Shown here piece by piece: positions 21,870 to 33,182 of a stretch of 64,000 bases of DNA. Origin of the DNA: Leptidea sinapis (taxonomy: Eukaryota; Arthropoda; Insecta; Lepidoptera; Pieridae); NCBI RefSeq assembly GCF_905404315.1, contig NC_066310.1, positions 1,922,001 through 1,986,000 on the forward strand, written 5' to 3'. Every line of letters begins with the position of its first letter. The first letter of the stretch is position 1. The notes under the pieces are model-generated. The model was not told the origin of the DNA. It searched no databases and saw nothing but the letters and a program-made list of their open reading frames with translations. The position numbers and the translations under genes were made by a program.

Positions 21870-24320
21870 ATCCAGTAAAAGGTGCCGGCTCTGATGGTAT
21901 TCCATCAATATTTGTGGTAAATTGCGCTAGCCACTGCCACTTAGTATAATTTTTAACACCTCTCTAATTTCTGGTATAAAGTGTTTTAGTAATAATTTTC
22001 AAGAGTGGCGACGCAAATGAGGTAATGAATTATAGGCCTATATCTATACTTAATACATGTACTTTCGCAAAATTATTCGAATCCCTTTTGTATCTAGTAA
22101 TATGATGTCATTTAAAACACATGGTCGCACCTAAATAGCAGTTTCGTGAAATCACGTTCCAATTCAACCAACTTGACTTCACTTGTCGGAGGTGATGGAG
22201 TCTATCGTGGGCTGTCCTTGGATGCAATATACACCGATTTTAGTAAGGCTTTCAATAGGGTAAATCATGAAGTGTTGATGTAATATAAACATTCCTTTAT
22301 TGGAATAACCGGCGTGTTTTTAAATTGGTGCAGGTCTTATTTGCCGGACCGACAATCATTTATTGTCTTTGGAGGATATAAATCCAAAGCATTCACGGCT
22401 ATATACGGAGTTCCTCAAGGATCACATGTTGGATCATTATTCTTACAATTTTAACCTACTTAAAACGGGAGGAAGTTCTCTATTCGATCGGTATTTCTTT
22501 TCTATGTAGGTACGACACACAAATTACGCTGATATTTATGATCCAATTTACGTATTTCTTCTTTAGTTCGATGCGGAAAAGATGCTATTTGGTCCCATAA
22601 AATTATAACATAGATTGGCCTAGGAGATTTAATTTTATGAAAATTTTTGTTTACATGGATGATTTAAATTGTAGTTTGTGTACGGTTTATTAGGAGGTTT
22701 CATTCAGTTGATGTATTATTTTTACTAAAACTAAAAAAAACTACATAAAAAAAATGACTTCAAAAACCAAAAAGTTTAAAAATAATTTAATATCTACACA
22801 TCCAAACCTTAACCTTTATTCATAAAATAATATATAAAAGTTTGCATAAGATGTGTATTAAATGAAATTTTTAGTACGGTTTTTTAAACATAGTTTTTTA
22901 TCATTAATGACATCGGAAAATGTTTCCTATAGTCAATAATTTTAATGTTCCCTGTCGCTGATGACTTGAATTTTACAAAACCGTTAGGTGAAGATGCGCG
23001 GGTGTTGCAAAGTAAACTTGACAATCAGACAATGGGTGCGCATAAATCAAGATTAGTGTCTCGTAATTTGATTTCGTAGGAAAACACAAGTCAAACGAGA
23101 GTTTATCATATTAACCAGATAACCCTGAATGAAGTCAGCCACACTCTTGGAGTGTGGTTCCACAGACTTGGGAGTTATTATCGACGGAAATTGCGTTTTA
23201 ATTAATTGATGATATTGCCAATAAGGCATCTAGGATAGAAGCCTAACGCTTCGTTCTTCGCAACTGTAAAGAAATTAAGAGTCCCAGAACTAAATTAGTA
23301 GTTTATACTTGTCTCGTACGTAGTATCCTAGAATATTGCATTCCTGTGTGGAATCCATTGCTTCATAGCCCCTTTTTGAACTGATGTAGCTTCATGACAC
23401 TTACTAAGTGTTGTTGCAATATGTAATGATATTGTCACTCCCTATAGTAAATAAATATATATACTAGCTGACCCAGCAAACGCCGTATTACCATATAAAG
23501 TAATAAGAAAAAATCAATAATTAAATTGAAGTTTTTTTTTACCTCCTGTGAAAGATATTAATATTCTAATTAGTTATTCATTTTAAAGTATTCTTTCAAT
23601 TTGATTTCTGAACGACAGGGGACACTTCAATGGAAAAACAAAGTTGTTGTTTTTATTTAATTCCAAACATTTTCATATTTATTCACTTTACCTTTTAAAC
23701 CTTCTCTGGACTTCCACAAATAATTCAAGACCAAAATTAGCCAAATCGGTCCAGCCGTTCTCCAGTTTTAGCGAGACTAACGAACAGCAATTCATTTTTA
23801 TATATATAGACTAGTGGACCCAACAGACGTTGTCCTGTACACATGTTTTAAATTTGAAAAATCGGTCCAGCCGTTAGGAGCAGTTCACTAACATACACAT
23901 GAGCAGGAGAATTATATTATATGGGCGGAATTGAGAATCTAAACCAATCTCAAATTCACTGAAACAAACAAAAAAGTCATCAAAATCAGTCCAGCCGTTT
24001 AGGAGGTAGTTTAATTGTGAATCTAAACCATTTTCGAATCCACCTGAAGACACACACTAATCTCAAATTCACTGGAACACACAAAAATATCATCAAAATC
24101 GGTCCAGCCGTTTAAGAGGTAGTTCAATTGTGAATCTAAACCATTCTCGAATCCACCTGAATACACACAGAAAGTTTCATTAGAATCGGTCCAGCCGTCT
24201 AGGAGGAGTTCAGTGACATACACACGCACACAAGAATTATATATAAAGATAGATATTTCTATCTGCAAGCGATCTTGTTAAGCGATTAGAAAATGTACAA
24301 AAGCGATTTATACGTATTGT
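21870..24320 (+). mobile_element. Jockey-type LINE, decayed and interrupted
   Basis: Plus-strand RT blocks are scattered over three frames. GAGSDGIPSIFV lies near 21885, YTDFSKAFNRVNHEVLM near 22230-22280 and GVPQGSHVGSLFL near 22410-22445. DLGVIIDG lies near 23170, VVYTCLVRSILEYCIPVWNP near 23300-23360 and RLENVQKRFIRIVTS near 24280-24320. Order and motifs fit jockey-group reverse transcriptase. 22450-22900 is unrelated AT-rich sequence, and 23460-24250 is a later insertion of family F repeats that splits the last two blocks. The element cannot be active. Confidence 0.65.
23465..24250 (+). repeat. Family F repeats with an internal 113-bp tandem
   Basis: 23465-23810 is a copy of the CTAGCTGACCC... 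family ending in TATATATA. 23811-24250 is a related copy. Inside it a unit of about 113 bp (GTGAATCTAAACCATTYTCG through CCAGCCGTTTA) is repeated from 24017 and again from 24130, with a shorter diverged unit from 23933. It interrupts the jockey LINE above. Confidence 0.7.
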
Positions 24321-24758
24321 CACGAGTGTGGGTCAGGGATTGGAAATAATACTGCGCTTATAGGAACGAGTCTTTATTTGCGTTCACTTTTTCTGAACCT
24401 GCACTTCGCCGGTCTGCCGCTGTTCCTCTTGTGGGCGGCGGTACCTTCAACGCGTCACACCGCACCGAACACTAAGTCTCTTCTATCTTCTTCTTCTTGG
24501 AACACTTCCACTTTACATTTTCGAGTCTAGAACGAGAACTAGAACTGCCGTAGGCCACGCTTAGTACGGCTTATATACCCCCGTTCTATGTTCAAAATGA
24601 TTCTCTCATTCCATCTTTAAATTTAAATTGTACTAGAAAATTCTTTTAACTATTTTTATCCTGCTTACACATTTTCCATCCCTTTTTTTCTGTTCGATTT
24701 GATCCTGAACTTACTAGAAATTTCCATTAACTTTACAAAACCCAAAAAATTCCATACA
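24318..24758 (-). mobile_element. Possible solo LTR
   Basis: Read on the minus strand the segment has an LTR-like layout. It starts TGTATGGAATTTT, carries GTATATAAG (a TATA box, + strand 24571-24579) and then AATAAA (+ strand about 24369-24374), and ends ACTCGTGACA. No coding sequence flanks it and I could not find a target duplication, so the boundaries are a guess. It sits at the broken end of the jockey LINE. Confidence 0.35.
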
Positions 24759-24764
24759 CTGGTA

Positions 24765-24850
24765 GGTGTATCGAACCCGGGTCTACAGCGTTTAAAGTTA
24801 ACACTTTTACGCTAAAGCTACGAGTATTGCTGCCGGAGCTGTTGAAATTA
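24765..24850 (-). repeat. tRNA-like fragment, SINE head
   Basis: On the minus strand an A-box-like TAGCTTTAGCGTAAAAGTG is followed about 20 bases later by a B box (CCCGGGTTCGATACACC). Spacing suits Pol III promoters of tRNA-derived SINEs, but the acceptor stem does not pair. A similar B-box fragment (CGGGACTCGAACCTGCC) lies at 54789-54805. Confidence 0.4.
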
Positions 24851-24899
24851 TCAATTTCTTGACGTTTGACAACTCTCGTCATATACGTCGAAGCGTTGC

Positions 24900-25500
24900 T
24901 ACGCAAGTATATTTTTCTAATATATAAAATTCTCGTGTCATGGTGTTAAACTTTGAACTCCTCCGAAACGGCTTGACCAATTCTCATGAAATTTTGAGTG
25001 CATATTGGGTAGGTCTGAGAATCGGACGACATCTATTTTTCATCCCCCTAAATGTTTAGGGTGGTCCACACAATTTTTTTTTTATTTTTTTTTTAATTTG
25101 TTTGATTATGAGTCAGCATGAAAAAATACATACAACTTCAAATTTTCACCCATCTACGATCAACAGTTACTTTTGTATCGCGATTTTAATATCGGCAATA
25201 CAACGTTTGCTTCATAATTTAGACTCGGTTGGTATAACGACTAAGAAGCAGTACTGTTACTAAGAAAAACTTAGCGATTTTCTGAAGAGAGGCATTTTCT
25301 CAAATTAAATAGCACAAAGAAATTGGCGCATGAGACAATAAAAAAATAGCTTAGGTTAGTAGTTAGTGGGCAGTAAATTGAAATAGTGTAAAATTTGAAT
25401 TGTAATTTCCTGTAAATTAACAATGATATTATAGTTTTTTGTAGTAGAAATATGTAGGTAGTTATGTATTGTAATTTGTTATTTTGTTGATTTTAGTTAC
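24900..25500. other. Repeat-like intergenic DNA
   Basis: 24915-25080 resembles the block at 7580-7660 (AATTCTCATGAAATTTTG, CGAAACGGCTTGACCAA). This suggests a further dispersed repeat of unknown class. No gene was seen. Confidence 0.35.
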
Positions 25501-25765
25501 ATTCGATTATTTAATACTTAAATATGTTCCCGACCCCGATACACAATATTTTTGCGGTACTACATATATATTTAGCGAGTTAACGGGCAATGATATTATT
25601 ATAGTATTAAAAGAGGTAGATATGTCAATAGCGCGCCGAAAATCAATCGCATAAATTGAGTCAATTGGTTCCTTTTGTCGTAGTCGCTCTCTCGATACGA
25701 AAACGGTACACACGCGTTTGTTGTTGACAGAATTGCTTACAATTTGATATAGGTACAACATTAAA

Positions 25766-25855
25766 ATGCCATCCTGTGTTATGGGAAGATGCACTAATTA
25801 CGGAAGTAAAAAAAAACAGAATTGCATACCACAGTTAAGAAATCATGAATTATAA
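25766..25855 (+). pseudogene. THAP-type N-terminal fragment
   Basis: MPSCVMGRCTNYGSKKKQNC then IPQ and a stop 30 codons in. The start Met-Pro-Ser-Cys-Val followed by Cys at the right spacing is typical of the first exon of insect THAP zinc-finger proteins. A donor would be expected after GSKKKQ, but none is obvious, and no second half lies nearby. Compare 37153-37264. Confidence 0.35.
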
Positions 25856-26040
25856 CATTTTATTTGATTTCATTATTTATCTAATAAAATAAATATTTTG
25901 CCATGACAACGCCGATCGCGGCCAAGCCGATCATAGATTAACGTATAGAAATGACAAAATATGCTGTCTGTTGCGGGATGATCGAGGTAGAATATTTTTA
26001 GGAAATGATGTAAAAAAGTCATTGTTGCAGTGAATGTAAT

Positions 26041-26830
26041 AATTTTTAATAAAAAACTGCGTATATAGGTAGCTGAACTATCAAACTACTAAAACAAGTT
26101 TTAGGGTAGGTAGCGGATGTAGACTGTGAGTGCTATTTGTTCACGTAGGAGTTTTTTTCAGTATATCCCTTGCTAACTGCAGAAGAATCAATGGATCATT
26201 TTATATTATACTTTTAATTCATCAGATATCATTTTTTACCGTACACTGTGATTTATGTCTAAATTATGATTCATTCATGAGTTCATGTAGTAAAAGCTAT
26301 AATTCAAATTTAATCAAAACAAATCTTATAACTATATTTACAATACTACGACTACATAAAATTAAAACTATCATTACGTGGAAGCGTACCAAGAATACTG
26401 GCAGCATTACCGCGTTGGATAAAAGCTATAAAGTAGTAACACTGCATTGAACTTAGGCAGATAATATGTAATTGATTTTTCAAAAATTTCAACCAAAACA
26501 AAACCGAAAGGTCTCTATCTACAGTAAGGGTGGGACCCTTTTTTACAATTTTACTAACGACGGCTCCCAAAAAGTTTTAAGAGTACAATTATTATTTTTT
26601 GTATCTTATATTATTTATGAATGTCTTTTTGTTGAGGGTTTATTACAATAAGGTAATGGGAGAAGAAGAAAATGATCCATTGATTCTTCTGCAGTTAGCA
26701 AGGGATATACTAAAAAAACTCCTACGTAAACAAATAGCACTCACTGTCTACATCCGCTACCTACCCTAAAACTTGTTTTAGTAGTGTGATAGTTCAGCTA
26801 CCTATATACGCACTTGTTTATTAAAATTGT
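26041..26830. mobile_element. 790-bp element with 160-bp terminal inverted repeats
   Basis: The left arm 26041-26202 and right arm 26669-26830 are inverted copies with only scattered differences. Both contain GCGTATATAGGTAGCTGAAC, GGGTAGGTAGCGGATGTAGA and ACTGCAGAAGAATCAATGGA. The 465-bp centre has no convincing coding sequence. This is a foldback-type or MITE-type non-autonomous DNA transposon. The high arm similarity suggests a fairly recent origin or gene conversion between arms. Flanks match only weakly, so the target duplication is unresolved. Confidence 0.8.
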
Positions 26831-27189
26831 TTAGTAATGCTATCTAGTAGTTTGATCTTTTTAAAATAATCAGTAATTATGTTTTTTTGTATCTAAATAA
26901 AGGTTAACAAGTAAAACTATCGAATGTGGTAGAATCAATAATATTCCAAGTGCACGTATGGTTGACAAATATCGAAAGCGACACTTTCGATAGTATACGA
27001 GTACATTTTAAGTAAGTCAACTATCGAACGTGGTACTTTCGATTGTATACTTAGGAAAACATTTATCGAATCTACCAGTTATTATTCCACGCTGGATACT
27101 TAATTTAGTGGCGGATTCGATTGTTTTCACTTTATAACGACCACTTCTATAATCTAATAATGAAACTCAGATGTTAAATTATCTTTTTT

Positions 27190-27650
27190 TATTTGTTTAA
27201 GTACCCGACATACATGACAACGACTATTCTCAAGAAGAATGGAGGTGATTGAACGATCTTTGTGACTATGTGTTTCCCACTTCACAAACAGAAGAAGAAA
27301 AATTTTATGAGGGTCTGGCAAATGACACCCACAATGTAATGCTGGGCAATGAAGAGGAAAGGTACACCAATGCCATCACTTCACTTCGCGCAAGCACTCA
27401 ATTTCGGATCACCACTGACTGAAGATCCCGTCGATCCAGAAGGTGCTGTGAATAAAGAAAGAACGCCGATTCAGTTGCTTCCTGTAACCAAATAATATGA
27501 TAATGGCTAAGCGGAAACCTTCCTGAAAAACCGATCCTGTCGTAAACGAAAATAACACGTCAATGAATGGGTCAAAAATATTTTTGATGAGTTCTGGCGG
27601 TCCTCAGATCATATTAAGCATTGGGATATATAAATAAATGGAATTAATAT
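27190..27650 (+). other. Coding-like scrap, unrecognised
   Basis: Short plus-strand stretches such as FPTSQTEEEKFYEGLANDTH and NVMLGNEEERYTNAITSL look protein-like but are joined by stops. They may belong to the same old transposon as the fragment at 27990-28180. No family was recognised. Confidence 0.25.
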
Positions 27651-27989
27651 TTAATAATAAAAAAAACTTTAAATTTATTTAACGGATATAAACTTTATCT
27701 TGAAAAAAGATTTGTGTGACAAGTGCCATGCATTTTCCAACGAAGACATCCCCATTGAAGAACAGGTACTCGCTCATAACAAAAATTTCAAATAAGAAAA
27801 GTGCAACAAAATATAAAAATAAAAAAGAGGCCAGCCAATAGTTCATTAATATAGTCTGCGCTACCTTCGACTTTCACAAATTTCAAAATTGTCCATCTGG
27901 TGGTATTTCTTTTTTATTATAAAAGGAAGTTGTAACTGATGCATTTTACTGTTTTCGACGGATTGGTAAACGAGGTGTGAAGTTGCTAT

Positions 27990-28200
27990 ATTTTTTTTGA
28001 AAAAGCGGTACCTAGAGGTAGGTACGCTAGATACAGAGTTTTGGTCGGAAAATTGTAATGAACACATTCGCAATATAGTGATATACAGTCTTACCATGTA
28101 CGAAATTAACAAATGTAATATTGATATCACACACAGATTTATGGATTCTGGTCATACTGGAATAATATTAAAGAAAATAGGGTGAAAAGATCTGAACCAT
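27990..28200 (+). pseudogene. DDE-type transposase fragment (DUF7869-like)
   Basis: The plus-strand frame reads FWSENCNEHIRNIVIYSLTM then INKCNIDITHRFMDSGHTG. The pattern W-S-x-N-C ... N ... ITHxFxxxGHT resembles the second half of the catalytic domain in an insect transposase-like family often annotated DUF7869. The family's usual aspartate in WSDNC is glutamate here (WSENC). No terminal repeats were found. Confidence 0.4.
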
Positions 28201-28244
28201 ACATTATTTTATACAAGTATGATTTTGATTCTGATTCATCATTT

Positions 28245-28410
28245 CAGTCTGAATACGTCCACTGCTGGACAAAAGCCTCCCCCAATGATCGCCATGACGA
28301 TTGGTCCTGCGCTGCCCTCATTCAACCTATTCCGGCGATCTTGACCAGATCGTCGGTCCATCTTATAAGGAGACCTACCAACACTATGTCTTCCGGTACG
28401 GATTCTAATT
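28245..28410 (+). repeat. Dispersed repeat beginning CGTCCACTGCTGGACAAAAG
   Basis: The motif CGTCCACTGCTGGACA...GCCTCCCCCAA...CGCCATGACGATTGGTCCTG is one I recognise as a very common LINE-associated repeat in moths and butterflies. Only one copy lies in this window. It overlaps a short open frame by chance. Confidence 0.45.
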
Positions 28411-28589
28411 ACTTCAGATATAAGAAATATCTTGGTACAAACATTTTGCAATAAGAAAACGACCTACAACGATGCATTGAAGCCACTATATTCGGAGAGT
28501 ATGCCAGTTTTGGAAGCCAAATATAAAGATTAAATAAATCTTTGCAAAGCAGGATATATTTCTAGGCAATACCACTCTTTTTATTAATT

Positions 28590-28990
28590 AAGGTGTTGAC
28601 CCCGAAAACGAATATCGGGTCAAAATCGAAATCCAATATGGCGCCTATGAAATTTACCAGCTTCTCTTCATGGGTGTCATTTTCATGGTTTTCAGGGTCA
28701 ACAATAACGAATATCGGGTCAAAATTGAAATCCAAGATGCGCCTATGAAATTTACCAACTTCTCTTCATGGGTGTCATTTCCATGGTTTTCGGGGTCAAC
28801 AATAACGAATATCGGGTCAAAATCGAAATTCAAGATGGCGACTATGAAATTTACCAACTTCTCTTCATGGGTGTCATTTTCGTGGTTTTCGGGGTCAACA
28901 ATAACGAATTTCGGGTCAAAATCGAATTTCAAGATGGCGCCTATAAAATCTATAAAATTTTCTTCATGGGTGTCATTTACATCGTCAAAA
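28590..28990. repeat. Minisatellite, 99-bp unit, about four copies
   Basis: The marker TGGGTGTCAT starts at 28671, 28769, 28868 and 28967, that is, units of 98, 99 and 99 bp. Copies differ by scattered substitutions. Because 99 is a multiple of three and the unit has few stops, long frames stay open on both strands (33-residue repeats such as NDTHEEKLVNFI on the minus strand). The frames are most likely a by-product, not a gene: no start context, splice site or known domain is seen. Confidence 0.9.
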
Positions 28991-29592
28991 TTAGAATTCA
29001 TTCATAAACTTAAATTATATTATAAAAGGCCTGTCTAACAATATCCCACATGCTAAATTAATTCTTCATTCCCTAAATATATAAATATTTACGTTTCGAC
29101 CAATCTAATTAAAAAATCTAAAAATTTGATTTTGAAGGACCTATCCAATTATACCCTACATGCAAAAAAAATTTCATCCTCTTTTTAACCACAAGAAGCT
29201 CTATCCTTCTTATCAATAATTATTACCACCATATTATGTCAAGAAGAGTTATTTCAATAGATATTGTAATCATAAGGTATAAGCTATTACATAAATGTAA
29301 CGTATATCTTCCTTAATCCCGCATTATTTTCAAAAGACCAAAGGAAATGTATCAGACCTGGATCTAACTTTCAAAGACCTATCCAACGATACCCCACAAG
29401 GTAAGTCTCCAGTATTTTTTCAACTCCACTTTTAGGGGAGGTGTCCTTAGCTACGTCTAAAGCACCGGACAACACAAAAAATGGCGTGCGTACAAAGTAC
29501 ACATTTCAGAAGTGAAACTTATTTGTGAAAACCAATTTTTGAATCTCGTTTATATTAATAACCAGTTGACCCGACAGACGTTGTTCTGTATA

Positions 29593-29809
29593 TCTATACT
29601 AATATTATAAAGAGGAAAGATTTGATTGTTTGTTTGCATTGAATAGGCTCCGCAACTACTGAACTGATTCGAATAATTCTTTCACTGTTGGGAAGCTACA
29701 TTATCCCCGAGTGTTATAGGCTATTTCACATTTTCAAAAAAATTAGGGATCCCTACTAAAAGTCAGTGTAAAAATACGTACGTGAACGACGTCGCGGGGT
29801 ATCAGCTAG
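29593..29809 (+). mobile_element. Non-autonomous Helitron (217 bp)
   Basis: It begins TCTATACTAATATTATAAAG and ends GTCGCGGGGTATCAGCTAG, lying exactly between host A (29592) and T (29810). Helitrons insert between A and T without target duplication, start with TC and end with CTRR. A short GC-rich palindrome (CGACGTCG, 29788-29795) sits just before the end. These termini are those of the Helitrons abundant in Lepidoptera. No Rep/helicase is encoded, so it depends on a partner. Confidence 0.85.
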
Positions 29810-29814
29810 TAATA

Positions 29815-30172
29815 AATAAAATAATGTTTTTTATGAATTTGTCCATAATATTTCATAACATGAAGAATTATTTCGTAAAACATGCTCCCTGTTGTTGTAA
29901 TAAAATTGTTTTACAGCAGAACTGTCAAACTGTGCGTCAATAAATTCTCTCATAGAAAATATGTCCATACAAAACAAATATCGGACGACGGGGGACACAT
30001 CAAAGGAAAAACAAAATTGTTGTTTTTATTTAATTCCGAACACTTTCATATTTATTCACCTTTTAAACCTTCCCTGGACTTCCACAAATAATTCAAGACC
30101 AAAATTAGCCAAATCGGTCCAGCCGTTCTCGAGTTTTAGCGAGACTAACGAACAGCAATTCATTTTTATATA
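29815..30172 (+). repeat. Repeat family F copy
   Basis: Shares long blocks with 23465-23810 (ACTTCCACAAATAATTCAAG, CAGCCGTTCTCGAGTTTTAG, AACGAACAGCAATTCATTTT). It ends in TATATA, into which the mariner element below is inserted. Confidence 0.75.
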
Positions 30173-31383
30173 TAAGGTCCTTACATATGAAATTGGCGTA
30201 TTTCGTACTGGCCACTTTAATCACGATGTTCTCCTCTTTGGTAAGGAATTCCAAATTCAAATTTGTACAGCTATTTACTCATGTATTTGTGCTTCGATGA
30301 CCGTCATTCATTTTTTTTTTCTTCTGTTTTTTTCTGTTTGCGTCACTCATTTTACAAAATGGAAAACTTAAAGTAACGCATTATTTACGAGTACGAGTTC
30401 CGCCGTGGCACTGGTGCTGCGGAAACGACTCGAAGGGTGAATGATGTGTATGGCGGTCATGTTGCAAAAGAAATTTCGACCTGCAGAACAAGCCCCGTGG
30501 ACGGCCTGAGACCCAAGTTGAAGTATTGAAGGCTATTGTGGAAGCGGATCCATCGCAAACCACGTCCGAGTTAGCTGCAGGCTGCTGTGTTAGTGATAAA
30601 ACTGTTTTAATTCACTTGAAGCAAATTGGGAAGATTAAAAAGCTTGAAAGGTGGGTACTGGGTACCTCACGAATTGACTGAAGCAAACCGGCAAACGCGC
30701 GTCGACTGCTGCGTTACATTACTGAACCGGCACAATAATGAAAGTATTTTAAACCGAATCATTACCTGTGATGAAAAATAGATTCTTTACGATAATCGGA
30801 AGCGCTCAGCGCAATGGTTGGATCCTGGCCAGCCAGCCAAATCCTGCCCCAAGCGAAAATTAACCCCAAAAAAGTTACTTGTAAGCGTTTGGTGGACTAC
30901 TGCCGGTATTGTTCATTGCAGTTTTCTCAAATCTGGCCAGACTATTACGGCTGATGTCTATTGTCAGCAATTGCAAACCATGATGGAAAAGCTAGCGGCT
31001 AAACAACCTAGGCTGGTCAATCGCTCCACGCCACTGCTACTTCACGACAACGCTAGACCACACACTGCACAACAGACGGCTACCAAATTAGAAGAGCTTC
31101 AATTGGAATGTCTAAGACATTCTCCGTACTCCCCGGACCTTGCTCCAACAGATTACCATTTTTTTTCGAAATTTGGACAACTGTCGAAATCGCCTTCACA
31201 GATTTTATTGATTCCCGTCCGAATGGTTTTTTTAGTAAAGGGATCAATGAACTACCTATGAGATGGCAAAAGTGCATAGAAAACATTGGTTCATACTTTG
31301 ATTCATTAAATATATTATATTTAAAAATATTCGACTTTTTGTTCCTCCCATACAAAACGCCAATTTCATATGTAAGGACCTAA
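30173..31383 (+). mobile_element. Mariner element, near full length, defective
   Basis: Terminal inverted repeats AGGTCCTTACATATGAAATT (30175 onward and, inverted, ending 31381) match over at least 25 bases and are flanked by TA. The 1.2-kb interior carries a mariner transposase on the plus strand. The N-terminal part is at 30395-30690. CDEK, the first catalytic Asp, is near 30768-30780; HDNARPHTA is near 31040-31066; YSPDLAPTDYHFF is near 31128-31165. The last two Asp are 35 positions apart, the D34D spacing of mariner. A TGG-to-TAG change directly after CDEK, earlier frameshifts, and a shift after HFFSKFGQLS kill it. The ends are better kept than the gene. Confidence 0.88.
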
Positions 31384-31474
31384 TATATAGATTATTCTAA
31401 ACTGTTCTCTAAACCAATTGATTTTTGTCAATATTAGAAATTATTAGATGTTTTACTAATTATTATTACTCATT

Positions 31475-31592
31475 AAACCTGCACAATACAAAGCTAGTAG
31501 GGAAGATGTTCTACTCACTCGCGGCCGCGCGCTAAACCTGCATGATACAACGCTAGTAGTGAAGTTGTTTTACTTCATAGCGGTACCGTCTG
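31475..31592. repeat. Two-copy 59-bp tandem repeat
   Basis: AAACCTGCACAATACAA...GCTAGTAG...AAG(A/T)TGTT starts at 31475 and again at 31534 with several differences. The junction is unusually GC-rich (CGCGGCCGCGCGC, 31520-31532). Confidence 0.6.
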
Positions 31593-31749
31593 CTTCATAC
31601 TACATTCGCATTTTCTCACTCTATCTCAATCAGACTCAATCTCCCTCCCCTCTTATTGGATAAAAACGTCCTTCATTTTCGTGACACTTTATTCCGTTTC
31701 ATCCGTAATAAATTTTACCCTCATGCGGGCGTTAAAGAAGTTTCACTTC

Positions 31750-32030
31750 AAAAATGACCCCAAATTCTTTCTCTGCGCCCTCGAGAACCTCGATTCATAA
31801 TTTTGCGCGGCGGCCAACTTGGATTTCAAAAATGATCCCAAAATCGTTCTCTGCACCCTCGATAACCTCGAATACGATACCCATATTGCTGAAATCATAA
31901 TTTTTCGCGGTGGCCATCTTGGATTTCATAAATGATCCCAAAATCGTTCTCTGTACCCTCGATAACCTCAGATACGATACCCATATTGCTGAATTCATAA
32001 TTTTTCGCAGCGGCCATCTTGGATTAAAAA
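31750..32030. repeat. Satellite block, 100-bp unit, locus 1
   Basis: ATGATCCCAAAATCGTTCTC starts at 31832 and 31932; a shorter diverged unit starts at 31754. The same 100-bp unit (ATGATCCCAAATTCGTTCTC, CGGCCATCTTG) forms a second array at 48140-48480. Each array lies just beyond a shared sequence AAAGAAGTTTCACTTCAA, which suggests the repeats travel inside a larger mobile element. Confidence 0.85.
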
Positions 32031-32039
32031 AAAACTGCG

Positions 32040-33180
32040 TTTACTGCACACCACGTTATGCGACAGAATTGCCATCTAAAGTTCTAATACTTGTTGAGTT
32101 GTTCTAATACTAGTTGAACTACTAAACGAATACATCAACCAATTATCAAAAATACATATGTATTAAAAAAAACAAAATTCAAACTTGCTAAAGTATCAAA
32201 TTCATTTGATTCCCGCTATTATTTTTAAGTACGTGTATGTGTTTGAGCGGTGTCAGTGTAGTGGTGCGATTCGATACCTCTCTGTTTTGAGAACGCGTCC
32301 TTAATGTATACTCGCGTCATACTTAAGACAATCTCTTCTTTAAGAGTCCTATTACATTTTTTATGCAAATTCATGATTTTTGTCGCTGTAATTCTCAGCA
32401 GCAGTAAAATATTTTAATTATATGATTATGAATAACGATAATATAATTCTTCCTCTTGTAATTTGGAGTTACACATTTTCATTTTTCTTTTCATGTAATT
32501 TACTATAAATATTTTAAGAATTCAGTTTGCATGAAAAACTGCCGCCGATGGAACTTTGAATTTCTTTAAATTCCCTGAGTTTTCAAGGAAAAAATCATAA
32601 AGAAAACCTAATTTAAGAAATAAATATCTTGATTCAGCGTCTATTATATTCCAAATAACACAATTTTATCAAATAAACTAATATTATATAAAACTTGGAT
32701 CTCCATTGAATACATTTAATTGATTTTCGTTTGTCAATATAATAAGACAAAATTTCAATAAATAAAATTAAAGTACTATATTATATTCTGCATCAATTCA
32801 ATTAGCTCCTCAGTCTGGCGCAAGCGCTTGTCGAGGTGGGACCTACAAAATTTTCGCGCGCAGTCGACTGGAGATCGCTATTATTATCGACTAGTGTACC
32901 CCAATCGAAATAATTTGATCCACTAAGTTTTTTTTACATCATATTAAAAATATGTTTTGACTCATTTTATGGTATAATATTTAGAATATACTCTTATGTG
33001 TGTTTTAATTTTTTGAATATATTTTTTATTAGTTAACACGCTTACATGTATTTGCCTAAGTCGTGAGAGTAACATAAAATAATCTACTTTTTTATTGTAG
33101 AATTCTACGTATATTTAAGTTATATATCACGCCATCATAAGTGTTTCCATTTAATTGATGTATATGTTATACATGATATA
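32040..33180. other. Intergenic, no gene seen
   Basis: AT-rich with homopolymer runs. No coding, RNA or shared-repeat signal was recognised. Confidence 0.35.
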
Positions 33181-33182
33181 CT

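Noticed and set aside
26974..26995. Regulatory palindrome TATCGAAAG/CTTTCGATA
   Set aside because: Short, in repeat-like AT-rich DNA with several similar words nearby; no gene close by.
28590..28990. CRISPR-like array
   Set aside because: Units are contiguous without distinct spacers, and the host is an animal.
28654..29038. Repeat protein gene on either strand
   Set aside because: Frames follow from a stop-poor 99-bp minisatellite and exist on both strands; no start context or splice sites.
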